The notes below the pieces were generated by a model. It was not told the DNA's origin and ran no database searches. It saw only the letters and a list, made by a program, of their open reading frames with translations. 64,000 bases of DNA from Hyphomicrobium_A sp963745205 (GTDB lineage Bacteria; Pseudomonadota; Alphaproteobacteria; Rhizobiales; Hyphomicrobiaceae): positions 119,766 through 183,765 of the forward strand of contig CAVUWX010000001.1 of assembly GCA_963745205.1 (NCBI GenBank). Direction: 5' to 3'. The stretch's first letter is position 1. Each line of letters starts with the position of its first letter. A program made the position numbers and the translations under genes. Positions 9,455 through 18,828 of this stretch are shown here, one piece after another.

Positions 9455-9519
9455 CGAACCGTTCGCCGCAAGCCACGATTAACTTCAGAAGCTGCCCTGC
9501 ATAGGGAGAGATACGAGCC

Positions 9520-9966
9520 ATGAAACCAACGACGACCTGGATCTTGATCGCGGACGGCGCACGCGGTCGCCTCTTCGCTAACCGCGGGCCCGGAAAGGGC
9601 CTCGAGTTGCTCGATGAGTCTCTCGATGCCGACCACCGCGCAACCCACGACATCGTCGATGACAGGCTTGGCCGCACGCATGAATCGGTGGGCGCGTCGC
9701 GTCACGCCATCTCTGCACGCCACGATCCGCACCGGGAGCTGAAGCGCGACTTCGCAGTAAGGCTTGCGAAGATGCTCGATCGACGCCGGAGCGAGCATGC
9801 TTACGACCGCTTGGTTCTCGTGGCGCCGCCTTCGGCGCTCGGCGACCTGCGGGAGGCGCTTTCCGATTCTGTGCGCAGCTTGGTTCGAGCCGAGCTAGAC
9901 AAGGATCTGACCAAGACGCCGATCGCCGAGCTTCCGGAGCATCTAGACGCTGTGCTTGCTGTCTGA
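9520..9966 (+). CDS. Host attachment family protein
   Basis: A 148-residue protein beginning MKPTTTWILIADGARGRLF, which matches the Host_attach (baeRF-like) family named after an Agrobacterium attachment protein. Relatives have a conserved IADGARARLF-type start and an H-rich middle (SRHAISARHDPHRE), followed by a RVVLVAPP-type strand, here RLVLVAPP. The family fold is related to release-factor eRF1 domains; the molecular function is unsettled. A purine-rich ribosome site (AGGGAGAG) precedes the ATG. It lies in a run of same-strand stress genes (cytochrome, UspA, PhaC). Confidence 0.85.
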   Translation: MKPTTTWILIADGARGRLFANRGPGKGLELLDESLDADHRATHDIVDDRLGRTHESVGASRHAISARHDPHRELKRDFAVRLAKMLDRRRSEHAYDRLVLVAPPSALGDLREALSDSVRSLVRAELDKDLTKTPIAELPEHLDAVLAV

Positions 9967-9999
9967 GCTTCAGGTGACGGTGCTGGCAGGATCTGCACG

Positions 10000-10875
10000 A
10001 TGAGCGAACCCGTACAAGCTCCGCCGTTGCGTGTTCTGGTCGGCATCGATCTATCGGAACGCAGCCGGAATGCGTGTTCGCGAGCGGTGCAGCTCGCGTG
10101 TGCGGGTGGCGGCTCGCTGACCCTCGTCCACGTGACGAGCGACCTGCTCCCGCAAAAGCTGGTCGCCGCCCATGACAGCTACGCTCATGACGTGCTCGAG
10201 GAGCGCGTCTTGAAGGCGCGGGCGGACGGCATGGGCGAGGTCGCGCAGCTGATTGTCCACGGGCGCGACTACGAGCAATTGATCGAGCAAGCGAGAAAGG
10301 ATCGCTCCGATCTGATCGTGGTGGGACGGCACCGGCCGAGCAGCGTGTTGCAGGACATGCTCGGCACGACGGTTGATCGCGTGCTTCGCTTCGGAGGCAT
10401 TCCTGTGCTCGCCGCGCAAAGGAAGGCCGAGCAGCCGTACAACTCGATTTTGGTCGCCGTCGACTTTTCGCCGGCCTCCCGGCGTGCGCTGGAGCATGCG
10501 GTTCGCTGGTTTCCGCAGGCGCGCATCGTGGCGCTGACCGCCTACGGGAGCCCGCGGCGCTCTCTGCTCGCCGACAGCGCCGCTCGTCAATCAGCGGCCG
10601 AGATGCAGAGACTGGCGCTGAAGGGGTTTCTAGCCGAGGTCGCGCAAGCGCTTGGGCCCGATTACGCTGCAGCGGCAGGGCGCATCGTTCCCGTAGTCGA
10701 GCACGGATGGCCTGAGGATGTCATCCTCCATGCGGTGGAAGAGAGCAAACACGACCTCGTCGTCATCGGCACGCACGCCCGCACCGGCATAGGTCATGCC
10801 GTGCTGGGCAGCGTCGCCGAATGGGTGCTCATGGAAGCCCCCTGCGACGTCCTGGCGGTCCCCCCGGCGCGGTAG
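10000..10875 (+). CDS. Tandem universal stress protein
   Basis: Two Usp domains in one 291-residue chain. The second ends with the ATP-binding pattern GTHARTGIGHAVLGSVAEWV (G-2X-G-9X-G-S). The first has VVGRHRPSSVLQDMLGTTVDRV, where the first glycines are replaced, so it may not bind ATP. Such tandem proteins are typical members of low-oxygen regulons in proteobacteria and actinobacteria. It starts 33 bases after the host-attachment gene and 30 bases before phaC, so the three are probably co-transcribed. Confidence 0.9.
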   Translation: MSEPVQAPPLRVLVGIDLSERSRNACSRAVQLACAGGGSLTLVHVTSDLLPQKLVAAHDSYAHDVLEERVLKARADGMGEVAQLIVHGRDYEQLIEQARKDRSDLIVVGRHRPSSVLQDMLGTTVDRVLRFGGIPVLAAQRKAEQPYNSILVAVDFSPASRRALEHAVRWFPQARIVALTAYGSPRRSLLADSAARQSAAEMQRLALKGFLAEVAQALGPDYAAAAGRIVPVVEHGWPEDVILHAVEESKHDLVVIGTHARTGIGHAVLGSVAEWVLMEAPCDVLAVPPAR

Positions 10876-10905
10876 CGCGCGGGGCCGAATGCGAATGAGG
10901 AGCCT

Positions 10906-12810
10906 ATGCCACAGCAGCAGCGCTTGAAGCCGGTAGAGAAGGCGCCGAGTTCGCCGCGCGTAGAGCCGCCGTGCGCGGGCGACGGCCAGGGCAAGACGCC
11001 TTGCCCCACCGTACGAGCGATGCGACGGTCTTCGGAAGAGCACTGCGGGGCCCTACCGCCTCTCGACACGGATGAAGGCGATCCCTCGCACCATTTCGCC
11101 GACGTCGTCGACCGCACGATCAACTACGCCGTTTCCCGGACGACGCTGGGTCTTTCGCCCGCGGCCGTGGCGGAAGCCTACTTCGATTGGCTGGTTCACC
11201 TGGCGGCGGCGCCCGGCAAGCAGAGCCAGCTCTGGCAGAAGGCGCTTCGCAAGTGGATGCGGCTTGGGCGCTACATGGCCTCGTGCGCCGTCAGCGGCGG
11301 CAAAGGCGAGTGCTGCATCGAGCCGCTGCCGCACGACAAACGGTTTGCGGGCGAGGCGTGGAAATCCTGGCCCTATAACGCGTTCCAACAGGCGTTCCTG
11401 CTGCAGCAGCAGTGGTGGCACAACGCGACGACGGGGGTTCGCGGCGTCACCCCGCAACACGAGCGGCAGGTGGAGTTCGCGACACGGCAGGTGCTCGACG
11501 TGTTCTCTCCGTCGAATTTCATCCTCACCAACCCCGAGGTGCTGCAGAAGACGCAAGCGGAATGGGGCGCCAACCTGGTGCGTGGATTCTGGAACTTCAT
11601 GGAGGACAGCGAACGCGCCGCAAACGGTCGCAAGCCTGTTGGCGTGGACGCCTTCAAGGTGGGCGAGACGCTGGCAACGACGCCCGGAAAGGTGATCTTC
11701 CGCAATCGGCTGATTGAGCTCATCCAGTACGAGCCGGCGGGCGAGCGGGTGCGGCCCGAGCCGATTCTGATCGTGCCCGCCTGGATCATGAAGTACTACA
11801 TCCTCGACTTGAGCCCTGCGAACTCGCTGGTGAAGTATCTCACCGAGCAGGGCTTCACGGTCTTCATGATCTCGTGGAAGAACCCGACCTCGGAAGATCG
11901 CGGCCTCGGGTTCGAGGACTATCGCACGCTCGGCGTCGGCGCTGCGCTCAACGCCATTCGCACGATTATCCCTGAAGCCAAGGTGCACGGGGTTGGCTAT
12001 TGCCTGGGCGGAACGCTACTCGCCACGGCCGCCGCAGCGCTCGCCCGCAACGGGGACGACACCTTCAAGACCTTGACCTTCCTCGCTGCCCAAGTCGATT
12101 TCGAGGAGCCGGGCGAGCTCGGCCTGTTCATCGATGAAAGCCAGGTGTCGTTCCTGGAGGACATGATGTGGGAGCAGGGCTACCTCGATGCCCAGCAGAT
12201 GTCGGGCGTGTTTCAGTTGCTTCGCTCCAACGATCTGATCTGGTCGCGGGCCGTCCGCGACTATCTGATGGGTGAGCGTCAGCCGGTATTCGACCTGTCG
12301 GCCTGGAACGCCGATTCGACGCGCATGCCCTACCAAATGCACTCCGATTATCTGCGTCAGCTCTTCCTGCACAACGATCTCGCGGAAGGCCGCTACAAGG
12401 TCGACGATCGGCCTGTGGCATTGACCGATATTCGCGCGCCGGTATTTGCGGTTTCCACCGAGACGGATCACGTGGCGCCGTGGCGCTCCGTCTACAAACT
12501 CTGCCTGTTGCTGGACACCGACGTGACCTTTCTCCTGACCAGCGGCGGCCACAACGCCGGCATCGTCTCGCCGCCGGCAAACAACAGCCGCCACCATCGC
12601 GTGAGCACCAAGCGGGCGCTCGACGTTTATGTCGATCCCGAGACATGGTTGCGCACGACGGCTGTCGAGCCGGGCTCGTGGTGGCCAGTCTTGACGTCGT
12701 GGCTCGGAGGGCATTCCGGCCCGTTCGTTGCCGCAATTCCTGTCGGGGGCAGCGGCGGCGAGCTAGCACCCCTGGCGGATGCGCCGGGCACATTCGTCCT
12801 TGGAACGTGA
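10906..12810 (+). CDS. phaC: Class I-type poly(3-hydroxyalkanoate) synthase
   Basis: A 634-residue alpha/beta hydrolase of PHA synthase type. The lipase-box-like motif GYCLGG puts the nucleophilic Cys at residue 366. Asp 521 (TDHVAPW) and His 549 (GGHNAGIV) complete the triad in the expected order. The N-terminal PhaC domain includes the FIWxxNxW-like region around PYNAFQQAF. It polymerises hydroxyacyl-CoA into PHA storage granules. AGGAG stands before the ATG. The first 50 residues are a charged, Pro-rich extension. The setting next to Usp and cytochrome genes suggests a second, stress-linked synthase rather than the housekeeping phaCAB locus; that is inference. Confidence 0.92.
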   Translation: MPQQQRLKPVEKAPSSPRVEPPCAGDGQGKTPCPTVRAMRRSSEEHCGALPPLDTDEGDPSHHFADVVDRTINYAVSRTTLGLSPAAVAEAYFDWLVHLAAAPGKQSQLWQKALRKWMRLGRYMASCAVSGGKGECCIEPLPHDKRFAGEAWKSWPYNAFQQAFLLQQQWWHNATTGVRGVTPQHERQVEFATRQVLDVFSPSNFILTNPEVLQKTQAEWGANLVRGFWNFMEDSERAANGRKPVGVDAFKVGETLATTPGKVIFRNRLIELIQYEPAGERVRPEPILIVPAWIMKYYILDLSPANSLVKYLTEQGFTVFMISWKNPTSEDRGLGFEDYRTLGVGAALNAIRTIIPEAKVHGVGYCLGGTLLATAAAALARNGDDTFKTLTFLAAQVDFEEPGELGLFIDESQVSFLEDMMWEQGYLDAQQMSGVFQLLRSNDLIWSRAVRDYLMGERQPVFDLSAWNADSTRMPYQMHSDYLRQLFLHNDLAEGRYKVDDRPVALTDIRAPVFAVSTETDHVAPWRSVYKLCLLLDTDVTFLLTSGGHNAGIVSPPANNSRHHRVSTKRALDVYVDPETWLRTTAVEPGSWWPVLTSWLGGHSGPFVAAIPVGGSGGELAPLADAPGTFVLGT

Positions 12811-12821
12811 AACGGTCCGGA

Positions 12822-12862
12822 TTGAGTTAGGTCAACGCCGTCCGGGCGTCCGGTGATATAAG
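12822..12862 (+). promoter_or_regulatory. FNR/FixK-type box and -10 region
   Basis: TTGAGTTAGGTCAA (12822-12835) has two perfect TTGA/TCAA half sites with six bases between, the FNR/FixK/Dnr consensus form. TATAAG at 12857-12862 would be a -10 hexamer. The implied start near 12870 puts the box centre at about -41.5, the standard activating position. It precedes the gene at 12916. Confidence 0.6.
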
Positions 12863-12915
12863 GAGTTTGTATTGGGGGGTCGTCGAAGTGGGCAATTGGA
12901 TTGCTGGTGTGAGCC

Positions 12916-13350
12916 ATGATCACGCTTGAGGATTGCATTGCTTTTAGCGGATTGACCGAGGCTGAGGTGCTCGCGCTCGCGGAGCACGAGCACATCCCCG
13001 AGATTGCGGCTGCCGCGTTAGCCGAGTACTTGCTGAAGCAGCGGCGCGGTTCTGAGAAGATCCATGAGATGATCGTCGAGGATATCCGCGCAGCGCTGCA
13101 TCGAGGCGATCGCGAGCATGCCCGGGAGCTATTCGGTGCTCTGCGCCACTTTCTTGCCGAGCCACCCGGAGTGCCGCAAAACCGGGCGGACCGCCTAACG
13201 AGCCGGTCACTGGCAGATCATCACCGGGACGGTGTTGCGCGTCGAAGCGCGCGTGGCCTCGCTGCCGAGAACGAGCCGGGCGACGCTGGGGCGCCCGTGC
13301 GAGGCCATGACGATGACGTCGCACTTCCCGGCACTTTGCCTCACCGATAA
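12916..13350 (+). CDS. Conserved alphaproteobacterial hypothetical protein, 3' end altered
   Basis: The first ~86 residues (MITLEDCIAFSGLTEAEV, then AEHEHIPEIAAAALAEYLL) match a small helical protein often seen beside stress and PHA genes in alphaproteobacteria. The function is unknown. After about nucleotide 13175 the sequence becomes Arg-rich and runs antisense to a universal-stress-protein remnant (13207-13332). The original stop has probably been lost and the last ~55 residues are read-through. A FixK-type promoter lies 81 bases upstream, which suggests induction under low oxygen. Confidence 0.6.
   Translation: MITLEDCIAFSGLTEAEVLALAEHEHIPEIAAAALAEYLLKQRRGSEKIHEMIVEDIRAALHRGDREHARELFGALRHFLAEPPGVPQNRADRLTSRSLADHHRDGVARRSARGLAAENEPGDAGAPVRGHDDDVALPGTLPHR
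13207..13332 (-). pseudogene. Universal stress protein, C-terminal remnant
   Basis: Read on the minus strand, the last ~40 residues before the TGA are CDVIVMASHGRPSVARLVLG followed by SEATRASTRNTVPVMICQ. This is the final strand, ATP-binding loop and last strand of a Usp domain. Nothing Usp-like precedes it, so only the 3' end of the gene is left, lying antisense within the tail of the preceding frame. Confidence 0.7.
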
Positions 13351-13429
13351 TTCCCTCCGCCGCGTTCGCGTGGGCGCAGCATTGATGACGGTCAAGTCAA
13401 GCTTCTCGTAGGGCGTGTTAGGGGCACCC

Positions 13430-14437
13430 ATGCGTGTTGCGACCTTCAATATTGAAAGTCTGGACGTGGGCCCCAAGGCGCATGTCGATTTGGAGACGCG
13501 CGTTGCCGTGCTGAGGCCCATACTCGAACGGCTCGACGCCGATGTGCTCTGCCTGCAGGAGGTGAACGGGCAACGAGTTTCTGGGAAGAAAGGACGGCAG
13601 CTCATCGCGCTCGATCGGCTGCTCGCGGGCACACGCTATCAAGACTATGCACGCGCGACCACGTCGTCGGGCGGATCGGGCGTGGCCGATGTCCACAACC
13701 TCGTGACCCTCTCCCGCTTCCCCGTCGTCGGTCAGCGGGAGGTTCTGCACGATTTCGTGCCGGTGCTCGACCGCATGCGCATCGCCAAAGGCCCGCAGGG
13801 CGGGGAGCCCCAAGACGTTCGCTTCGATCGCCCCTTATTGCTGACCGACATTGCTTTACCGGACGGGATCAGCCTCTCCGTCATCAACGCGCACCTGCGC
13901 GCGCCGCTTGCAAGCCCTATCTCAGGCCAGAAGAGCGGACCCTTCGCGTGGCGGTCGGTAAGCGGATGGGCGGAAGGCTTCTTCCTTTCGGCGGTGAAGC
14001 GCGACGCACAGGCGCTCGAGCTGCGCTTGCTCTTGGAGGGGATGCTGCGCGGCGACACGGCCAAGCTCATCGCCGTCGCGGGCGATTTCAACGCGCCCGA
14101 TCCGAGCACGGCCCTGCTCATCGCCGTTGCGCCGGAGGAGGATCTGGGGACAAGCGAGCTGGCAGCCCATTCCCTCGTCGTCCTCGACCGCGCGATCTCG
14201 GCCGACCGGCGCTGGAGCATCCTCCATCACGGGCGCCCGCAAATGGTCGATCACATTCTTGCAAGCCGCGCGCTTTATGGTCGCTTCCGCCACGTCGAGG
14301 TGCACAACGAATGGCTCGCCGACGAGGCGCTGGGCTACGGCAAGGCCCTGCACTCCGCCGCGTCCTATCACGCACCCGTGGTAGCCGAATTCGATTTGGG
14401 GCGAGAGCCCGGTGGCGACGCATTGGACCGCGGATGA
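13430..14437 (+). CDS. Endonuclease/exonuclease/phosphatase family protein
   Basis: The N-terminus VATFNIESL has the metal-binding Asn of the EEP fold. VLCLQEVNG holds the catalytic Glu, VAGDFNAPD the central Asp-Asn pair, and the C-terminal QMVDHILAS the Asp-His. The family cleaves phosphodiester bonds in DNA, RNA, lipids or small molecules, and the sequence does not separate these. The ATG at 13430 is preferred over the GTG at 13415 because the fold starts at once and AGGGGC precedes it. It overlaps the next start by 4 bases (ATGA). Confidence 0.85.
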   Translation: MRVATFNIESLDVGPKAHVDLETRVAVLRPILERLDADVLCLQEVNGQRVSGKKGRQLIALDRLLAGTRYQDYARATTSSGGSGVADVHNLVTLSRFPVVGQREVLHDFVPVLDRMRIAKGPQGGEPQDVRFDRPLLLTDIALPDGISLSVINAHLRAPLASPISGQKSGPFAWRSVSGWAEGFFLSAVKRDAQALELRLLLEGMLRGDTAKLIAVAGDFNAPDPSTALLIAVAPEEDLGTSELAAHSLVVLDRAISADRRWSILHHGRPQMVDHILASRALYGRFRHVEVHNEWLADEALGYGKALHSAASYHAPVVAEFDLGREPGGDALDRG

Positions 14438-15858
14438 CAATGAGCAAAGCGGTCTCGTTTGCGAGCATCCCTCTCGACCTGCTGCTCCGCGACCTGCAAA
14501 CCTCACGCGAAGGGCTGACCGAGGCGGAAGCGCTGGCGCGGCTTAAGCGGTATGGTCCCAACGATGCGCTGGGGCGCGAACGTCACCCGCTTGCGATTCA
14601 ATTCCTCCTCCGGTTTTTCAACCCATTCTCATCCTGCTGTTTGCGAGCGCGCTGTCGGCGCTTGCCGGCGACACGGCAAGCTTCCTCATCGTCGTCGTCA
14701 TCGTCACGCTGAGCGTGACGCTCGATTTCGTCCAGGAGCTTCACGCGCACAACGCCGTCGATGCGCTGCGCCGCTCCGTGGCACCAAAGGCGTTGGTGCT
14801 CCGCGACGGACGCGAGCGCGAGCTGCATTTCGAAGAGCTGGTGCCGGGCGATGTCGTAAATCTCAGCGCCGGCGATATCGTCCCTGCCGACAGCAGGCTG
14901 ATCAAAGCGCGCGACCTCTTTGTCAATCAGGCGCTGCTGACGGGGGAGCCCTATCCGGCCGAAAAGCATCCCTGCTGACAGCAGGCTTGCACTGCTGGCG
15001 CGTCTCCCCTACGTCGACCTGTTCTGCCGGGTGACCCCGATGCAGAAGCAGCGCGTCCTGATGGCCTTGAAGCGGCGCGGCGCGGTCGTCGGCTTTCTAG
15101 GCGACGGCGTCAACGACGCCTCCGCGATTCACGCCGCCGACGTCGGCATCTCCGTCGACAGCGGCGCGGACGTCGCCAAAGCTGCGGCCGATCTCGTGCT
15201 TATGGAGCGCGACCTGACCGTGATCAACGAGGGCGTCATCGAGGGGCGCCGCACCGTCGAGAACGTGACCAAGTACATCCTCATGGGCTCGAGCTCCAAC
15301 TTCGGCAACATGTTCAGCATGGCGGGCGCCGCCCTGTTCCTGCCGTTCCTTCCGATGCTGCCGGTGCTGCTGAACAACCTGCTCTACGACGTTTCCGAGA
15401 TGGGCGTGCCTTTCGACCGCGTCGATGAGAGTGCGCTGTCGCGGCCGGCGCAATGGAGCACGGCGCTGATCGAAAGGTTCATGCTCGTGCTTGGCCCGGT
15501 GAACTCGCTGTTCGATTTTCTCACCTTCTTCGTGCTGTTGCGGCTGTTGGGAGTCGATGCGGCGCAGTTCCAGACCGGTTGGTTCGTCGAGTCGCTGGCA
15601 ACCCAGGCGCTCGTGGTCTTCGTCATACGCACGCGCGGCCCTTTCTGGCGCAGCCGTCCGCACCCGATACTGACCACCCTTTCGCTCGGCGTCGTGGCGG
15701 TTGGGCTCATCCTTCCCTGGACGCCGGCAGGGGCCTGGTTCGGGCTGGTGCATCTGCCGTTCTCGTTCTATCTGTTTCTGGTGGCGGCGGTGGCGGGCTA
15801 TCTCGCGCTGGTGGAGGTCGCAAAGCGCCTGTTCTATCGGTACGTTGCGCCTCGGTGA
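14434..15858 (+). pseudogene. MgtA-like P-type cation ATPase, frameshifted and internally deleted
   Basis: Three pieces line up with MgtA-type Mg2+ ATPases. Piece 1 (14434-14622) has the N-terminal motif DLQTSREGLTEAEALARLK. After a one-base deletion near 14622, piece 2 continues in another frame (LILLFASALSAL, then VALRRSVA-like and GDIVPADSRL) to a TGA at 14976-14978. Piece 3 begins near 14970 with VDLFCRVTP, GDGVNDASAIHAADVGIS and the C-terminal membrane helices. The whole segment with the phosphorylation motif DKTGTLT and the nucleotide domain (several hundred residues) is missing. The gene cannot make a working pump. The sequence coding PADSRL occurs at both sides of the junction. Confidence 0.88.
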
Positions 15859-15973
15859 CCCAGCGGCAACGGCGCCGCGTCGCGCGGGCATTGAGCTGAA
15901 TCATTTGCACGCTTATCCATCGGAGCCAACGATCGTTGCGCCTTTGGGGGGCCGAATGGGACGTGAGGAATCA

Positions 15974-16351
15974 ATGATCAACATCCGTCGATTTTCACCT
16001 GCACTTGCCATCGCCGTTCTGCTGCTCTGGCCGAGCAGCCCGCGGGCGCAGGAGCCGGAGTTTGACCTCAAGCCAAATGTAGGGGAATCAAAAGTGCCCG
16101 ACATCTCGAATGGAGAGGTTCTCGCGCGCAAGCTGTGCGTTGGCTGCCATGTGCTCGACCCGGCCGCCGACAAAATTCCCCAGCCGGATGTCCCGAGCTT
16201 TCCCGCGATCGCCGACCGTCCCAATCAGACCGTGGAGACGCTCACGACCTGGCTCCTGGCGCCGCATGCGCCGATGCCCGACCCGCATCTGTCGCGCACG
16301 GAAATTCGCGATCTCGCGGGTTACATCATCTCGGTGCGGAAGTCGCCCTGA
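15974..16351 (+). CDS. Small c-type cytochrome
   Basis: A 125-residue exported protein with signal peptide MINIRRFSPALAIAVLLLWPSSPRAQ and one haem site, CVGCH. A later MPDPHLSRTEIRDLAGYI is the usual Met-containing C-terminal helix of short class I cytochromes. GAGG lies about 6 bases before the ATG at 15974. It stands alone after the mgtA wreck. A weak TTGA-N6-TCAT sequence at 15891-15904 could be a degraded FixK box, but this is not a strong match. Confidence 0.85.
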   Translation: MINIRRFSPALAIAVLLLWPSSPRAQEPEFDLKPNVGESKVPDISNGEVLARKLCVGCHVLDPAADKIPQPDVPSFPAIADRPNQTVETLTTWLLAPHAPMPDPHLSRTEIRDLAGYIISVRKSP

Positions 16352-16648
16352 GGAGACCTAGGCGGCACCGGGTCACTTGCCGGCGCGGCGCCCTGCGCTT
16401 CCTGCTCTGTTGACGTGTTGTTTGCTCGTTGCGGTTCGTCCGGCATCCAAGCGCAGCAATCCCTCGAAGCGTTCCTCCATCGCCCGCTGACAACCCGAAA
16501 CCAGGCTGCCGGCTTGATGATGTTGGAGCGGTAGATCGGGCGCCGTTCCCGGACCATCGCGAAGGCGTCGAATTGCGGTCATATTTTCGGGTCGACGGAC
16601 CTGTAGAGGATTCTTCCAATCTGCAGCGAAACAAGGGATTTCGAAGTC
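16352..16648. other. Intergenic region without a recognisable gene
   Basis: About 300 bases between the cytochrome and the OmpA-like gene. Minus-strand frames pass through it, but none has a recognisable start, family or ribosome site. It presumably carries the promoter of the OmpA-like gene. Confidence 0.5.
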
Positions 16649-18482
16649 ATGACGGCGCCCGTAAGCCTTCGTCGAGCGGCCGCCCTGTTCGGCGCCATCT
16701 GTCTCTGCGCCGGCTTCGCCTCGGCGCGCGCCGCTCCCGACGGCGCCATGACTGTCGCCCAAAACCCGCCCGTCCAGATCCCGCCGAACGCCGCGCCACC
16801 AGCGCCAGGCGAGGAAGATAAGGAGCACAAAAAGGAACGTGGCGAGAAAGGACCGCAGAAGGGCCCGCAAGGCATCACTCCCGCGCCGAATGCGAGCCCC
16901 GGCTACGGACAGCCCCCGGGTCCAGGGCCGGGCGGCCCCCCTGCGTACCAGAAGAAGCAGCCGATGGAGAAGCTGCCGGTCGTGCCGAAGATCATACCTC
17001 CAACCACGCCGCAGGTCGTGCCGCAGCAGCCGGTGCTGCCCCAGCTGCAACAGCAATTGCAAGAGCGGGAGAGGAAGCGTCGGCCGCGGGAGGAGATAAT
17101 TGCCCCCCCGGTAGTGACGCCACCTGTCGTCCCCAACGTGCAACCCAAGGTCATCACGCCTCCTGCCGAAAAGATTTTGCCGCCGCCGAACTCGGTGGCA
17201 CCGCAAGGCGCGACACCGCCGTCACCGGGCAAGACGCAACCGCCGCCGGGCGCCACGCCGTTCGTGCCAGTCCCGGGTATGGCGCCGGGCAAATCGCTAC
17301 AGCCGCAGGGGGCGCCGATCGCACCTGCTCCGAAAAACAGCGCGACGCCCGCTCCCGCACCGAGCAACGCGCAAGTTCCCGATACCGGCTTCAAGCGTAG
17401 GTCGACGACCGGCCCCGGCGCACGCGCGCCCGGTGCTCCGCCTGAGCGCGCGGCTCTTCCCAAGGCCCCGGCACCGCAAGGCGCGCAGCCGAACTTTAGT
17501 TTGAAGTTCACACCAGGCTTTGCACCTGCGGGGCAGGGGGCGCTGCGGCTGCAGGACCTGCAGAAGAGCCGCACGCAGCACACCGAGGAAGGCGGCAGGC
17601 GCACCGTCATCGAGGAGCCGGACAACCGCGTCATCGTCAGGCAGGACAACCGCGTGTTCGTGCGCCACGACGAGACCCTGCGGCTCGCGACCCGCGCGCG
17701 GGACGTCCACTCGCAGCGCCGGTCCGACGGCACCACCGAGACAGTTATCATTCGTCCCGGCGGGGTGCTGATCTACAACGTGGTGGACGGCGGCGGACGC
17801 CTAATCCGGCGCTATCGTCGCGACGGGCGGGGTCGCGAGATCAACATCATCGACAACCGGCGCTTCTATGAAGGTGCCGCGGCCGGCTTGGCGATCGCCG
17901 GCCGGCGTCGGCATCGCCGCGGAGGTGATGGGTCTCCACCTGGGGCCGCCGCGCATCGGCATCCCGCGCGAGAAATACATCGTCGACTACGACCGCGCGT
18001 CGGACGATGATATTGATGAAGCGCTCACCGCCCCCCCGCTCGAGCCGCTCGAGCGCGGCTATTCGCTGGAGGAGATCCGCTACAATGTGGAGCTGCGTGA
18101 CCGCATGCGCCGCATCGATCTCGACACCATCAGCTTCGACTTCGGCGCATGGGACGTGACGCCGGACCAGTATGGGGTGCTCGCTCGCATCGCCGCCGGC
18201 ATCAACCGCGCCGTCGACCGCAATCCGGGCGAGGTGTTCCTGATCGAGGGCTACACGGACGCCGTCGGCTCCGACATCGACAACTTGAGCCTGTCGGATC
18301 GCCGCGCGCAGGCGGTCGCGGAAGTTCTGACCGAAGACTTCGACGTGCCGCCGGAGAATCTTGTGACGCAGGGCTACGGCGAGGAGTACCTCAAGATCCC
18401 GACCGATGGTCCCGAGCGCGCGAACAGACGCGTCGCCGTTCGCCGCATCACGCCGCTCTTGGCGCAGCAGGACGATCGCTAG
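16649..18482 (+). pseudogene. Proline-rich OmpA-family outer membrane protein, one frameshift
   Basis: The N-terminus is a signal peptide (MTAPVSLRRAAALFGAICL...ARAAP), followed by about 300 residues rich in Pro, Gln and Ala, then a region ending INIIDNRRFYEG. Near 17895 the frame changes and the true continuation is EVMGLHLGPPRIGIPREKYI with the OmpA-like domain FDFGAWDVTPDQ, IEGYTDAVGSD and NRRVAVRRITPLL. The change fits a 4-base tandem duplication of CGGC within GCCGGCCGGCGTCGG. Removing one copy joins both parts into a single protein of about 610 residues that would anchor to peptidoglycan. Real lesion or assembly error cannot be told apart here. Confidence 0.8.
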
Positions 18483-18621
18483 GCGCGGAGCAGGCCACAC
18501 GAACACTAGAGGGCGCCCGCGGTCCTCGCGCAGGTGGATGATAGGACGCAGGTTCGGTGGTGGAACTCCCGGTGCGGCGGGCAGTTAACCCTGCAGTCGT
18601 AACTGCGAAGAGTAGGTTCTG

Positions 18622-18828
18622 ATGCCGACCGATGTACCGTGGACTCACACGTCCGTCAGCAAGCTCACCCAGCTCGGCCGAGCGTTCGACGCAGCGTGCC
18701 GCGAGCTCGGCATTGGCCTCGCCGAGCTTGATGTCCTGAAGCGCGAGCGGCTCGTCAAACGCGCGATGCGGATCGCGCACGCAAACGATCCCCGACGCTT
18801 GGAGCTCCTGCCGCCTAGCCGTCCTTGA
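18622..18828 (+). CDS. Small hypothetical protein
   Basis: A 68-residue frame, MPTDVPWTHTSVSKLTQLGR, mostly helical and charged, with a plausible AGTAGG-like ribosome site. No family is recognised. Its 3' end overlaps the 3' end of the convergent SemiSWEET gene by 14 bases. Confidence 0.4.
   Translation: MPTDVPWTHTSVSKLTQLGRAFDAACRELGIGLAELDVLKRERLVKRAMRIAHANDPRRLELLPPSRP

Noticed and set aside
15891..15904. FixK-type box before the cytochrome at 15974
   Set aside because: TTGA-N6-TCAT has one mismatch in a core position and no matching -10 at the right distance.
17880..17915. Programmed frameshift in the OmpA-like gene
   Set aside because: No slippery heptamer or downstream pseudoknot is evident; a tandem 4-base duplication explains it more simply.
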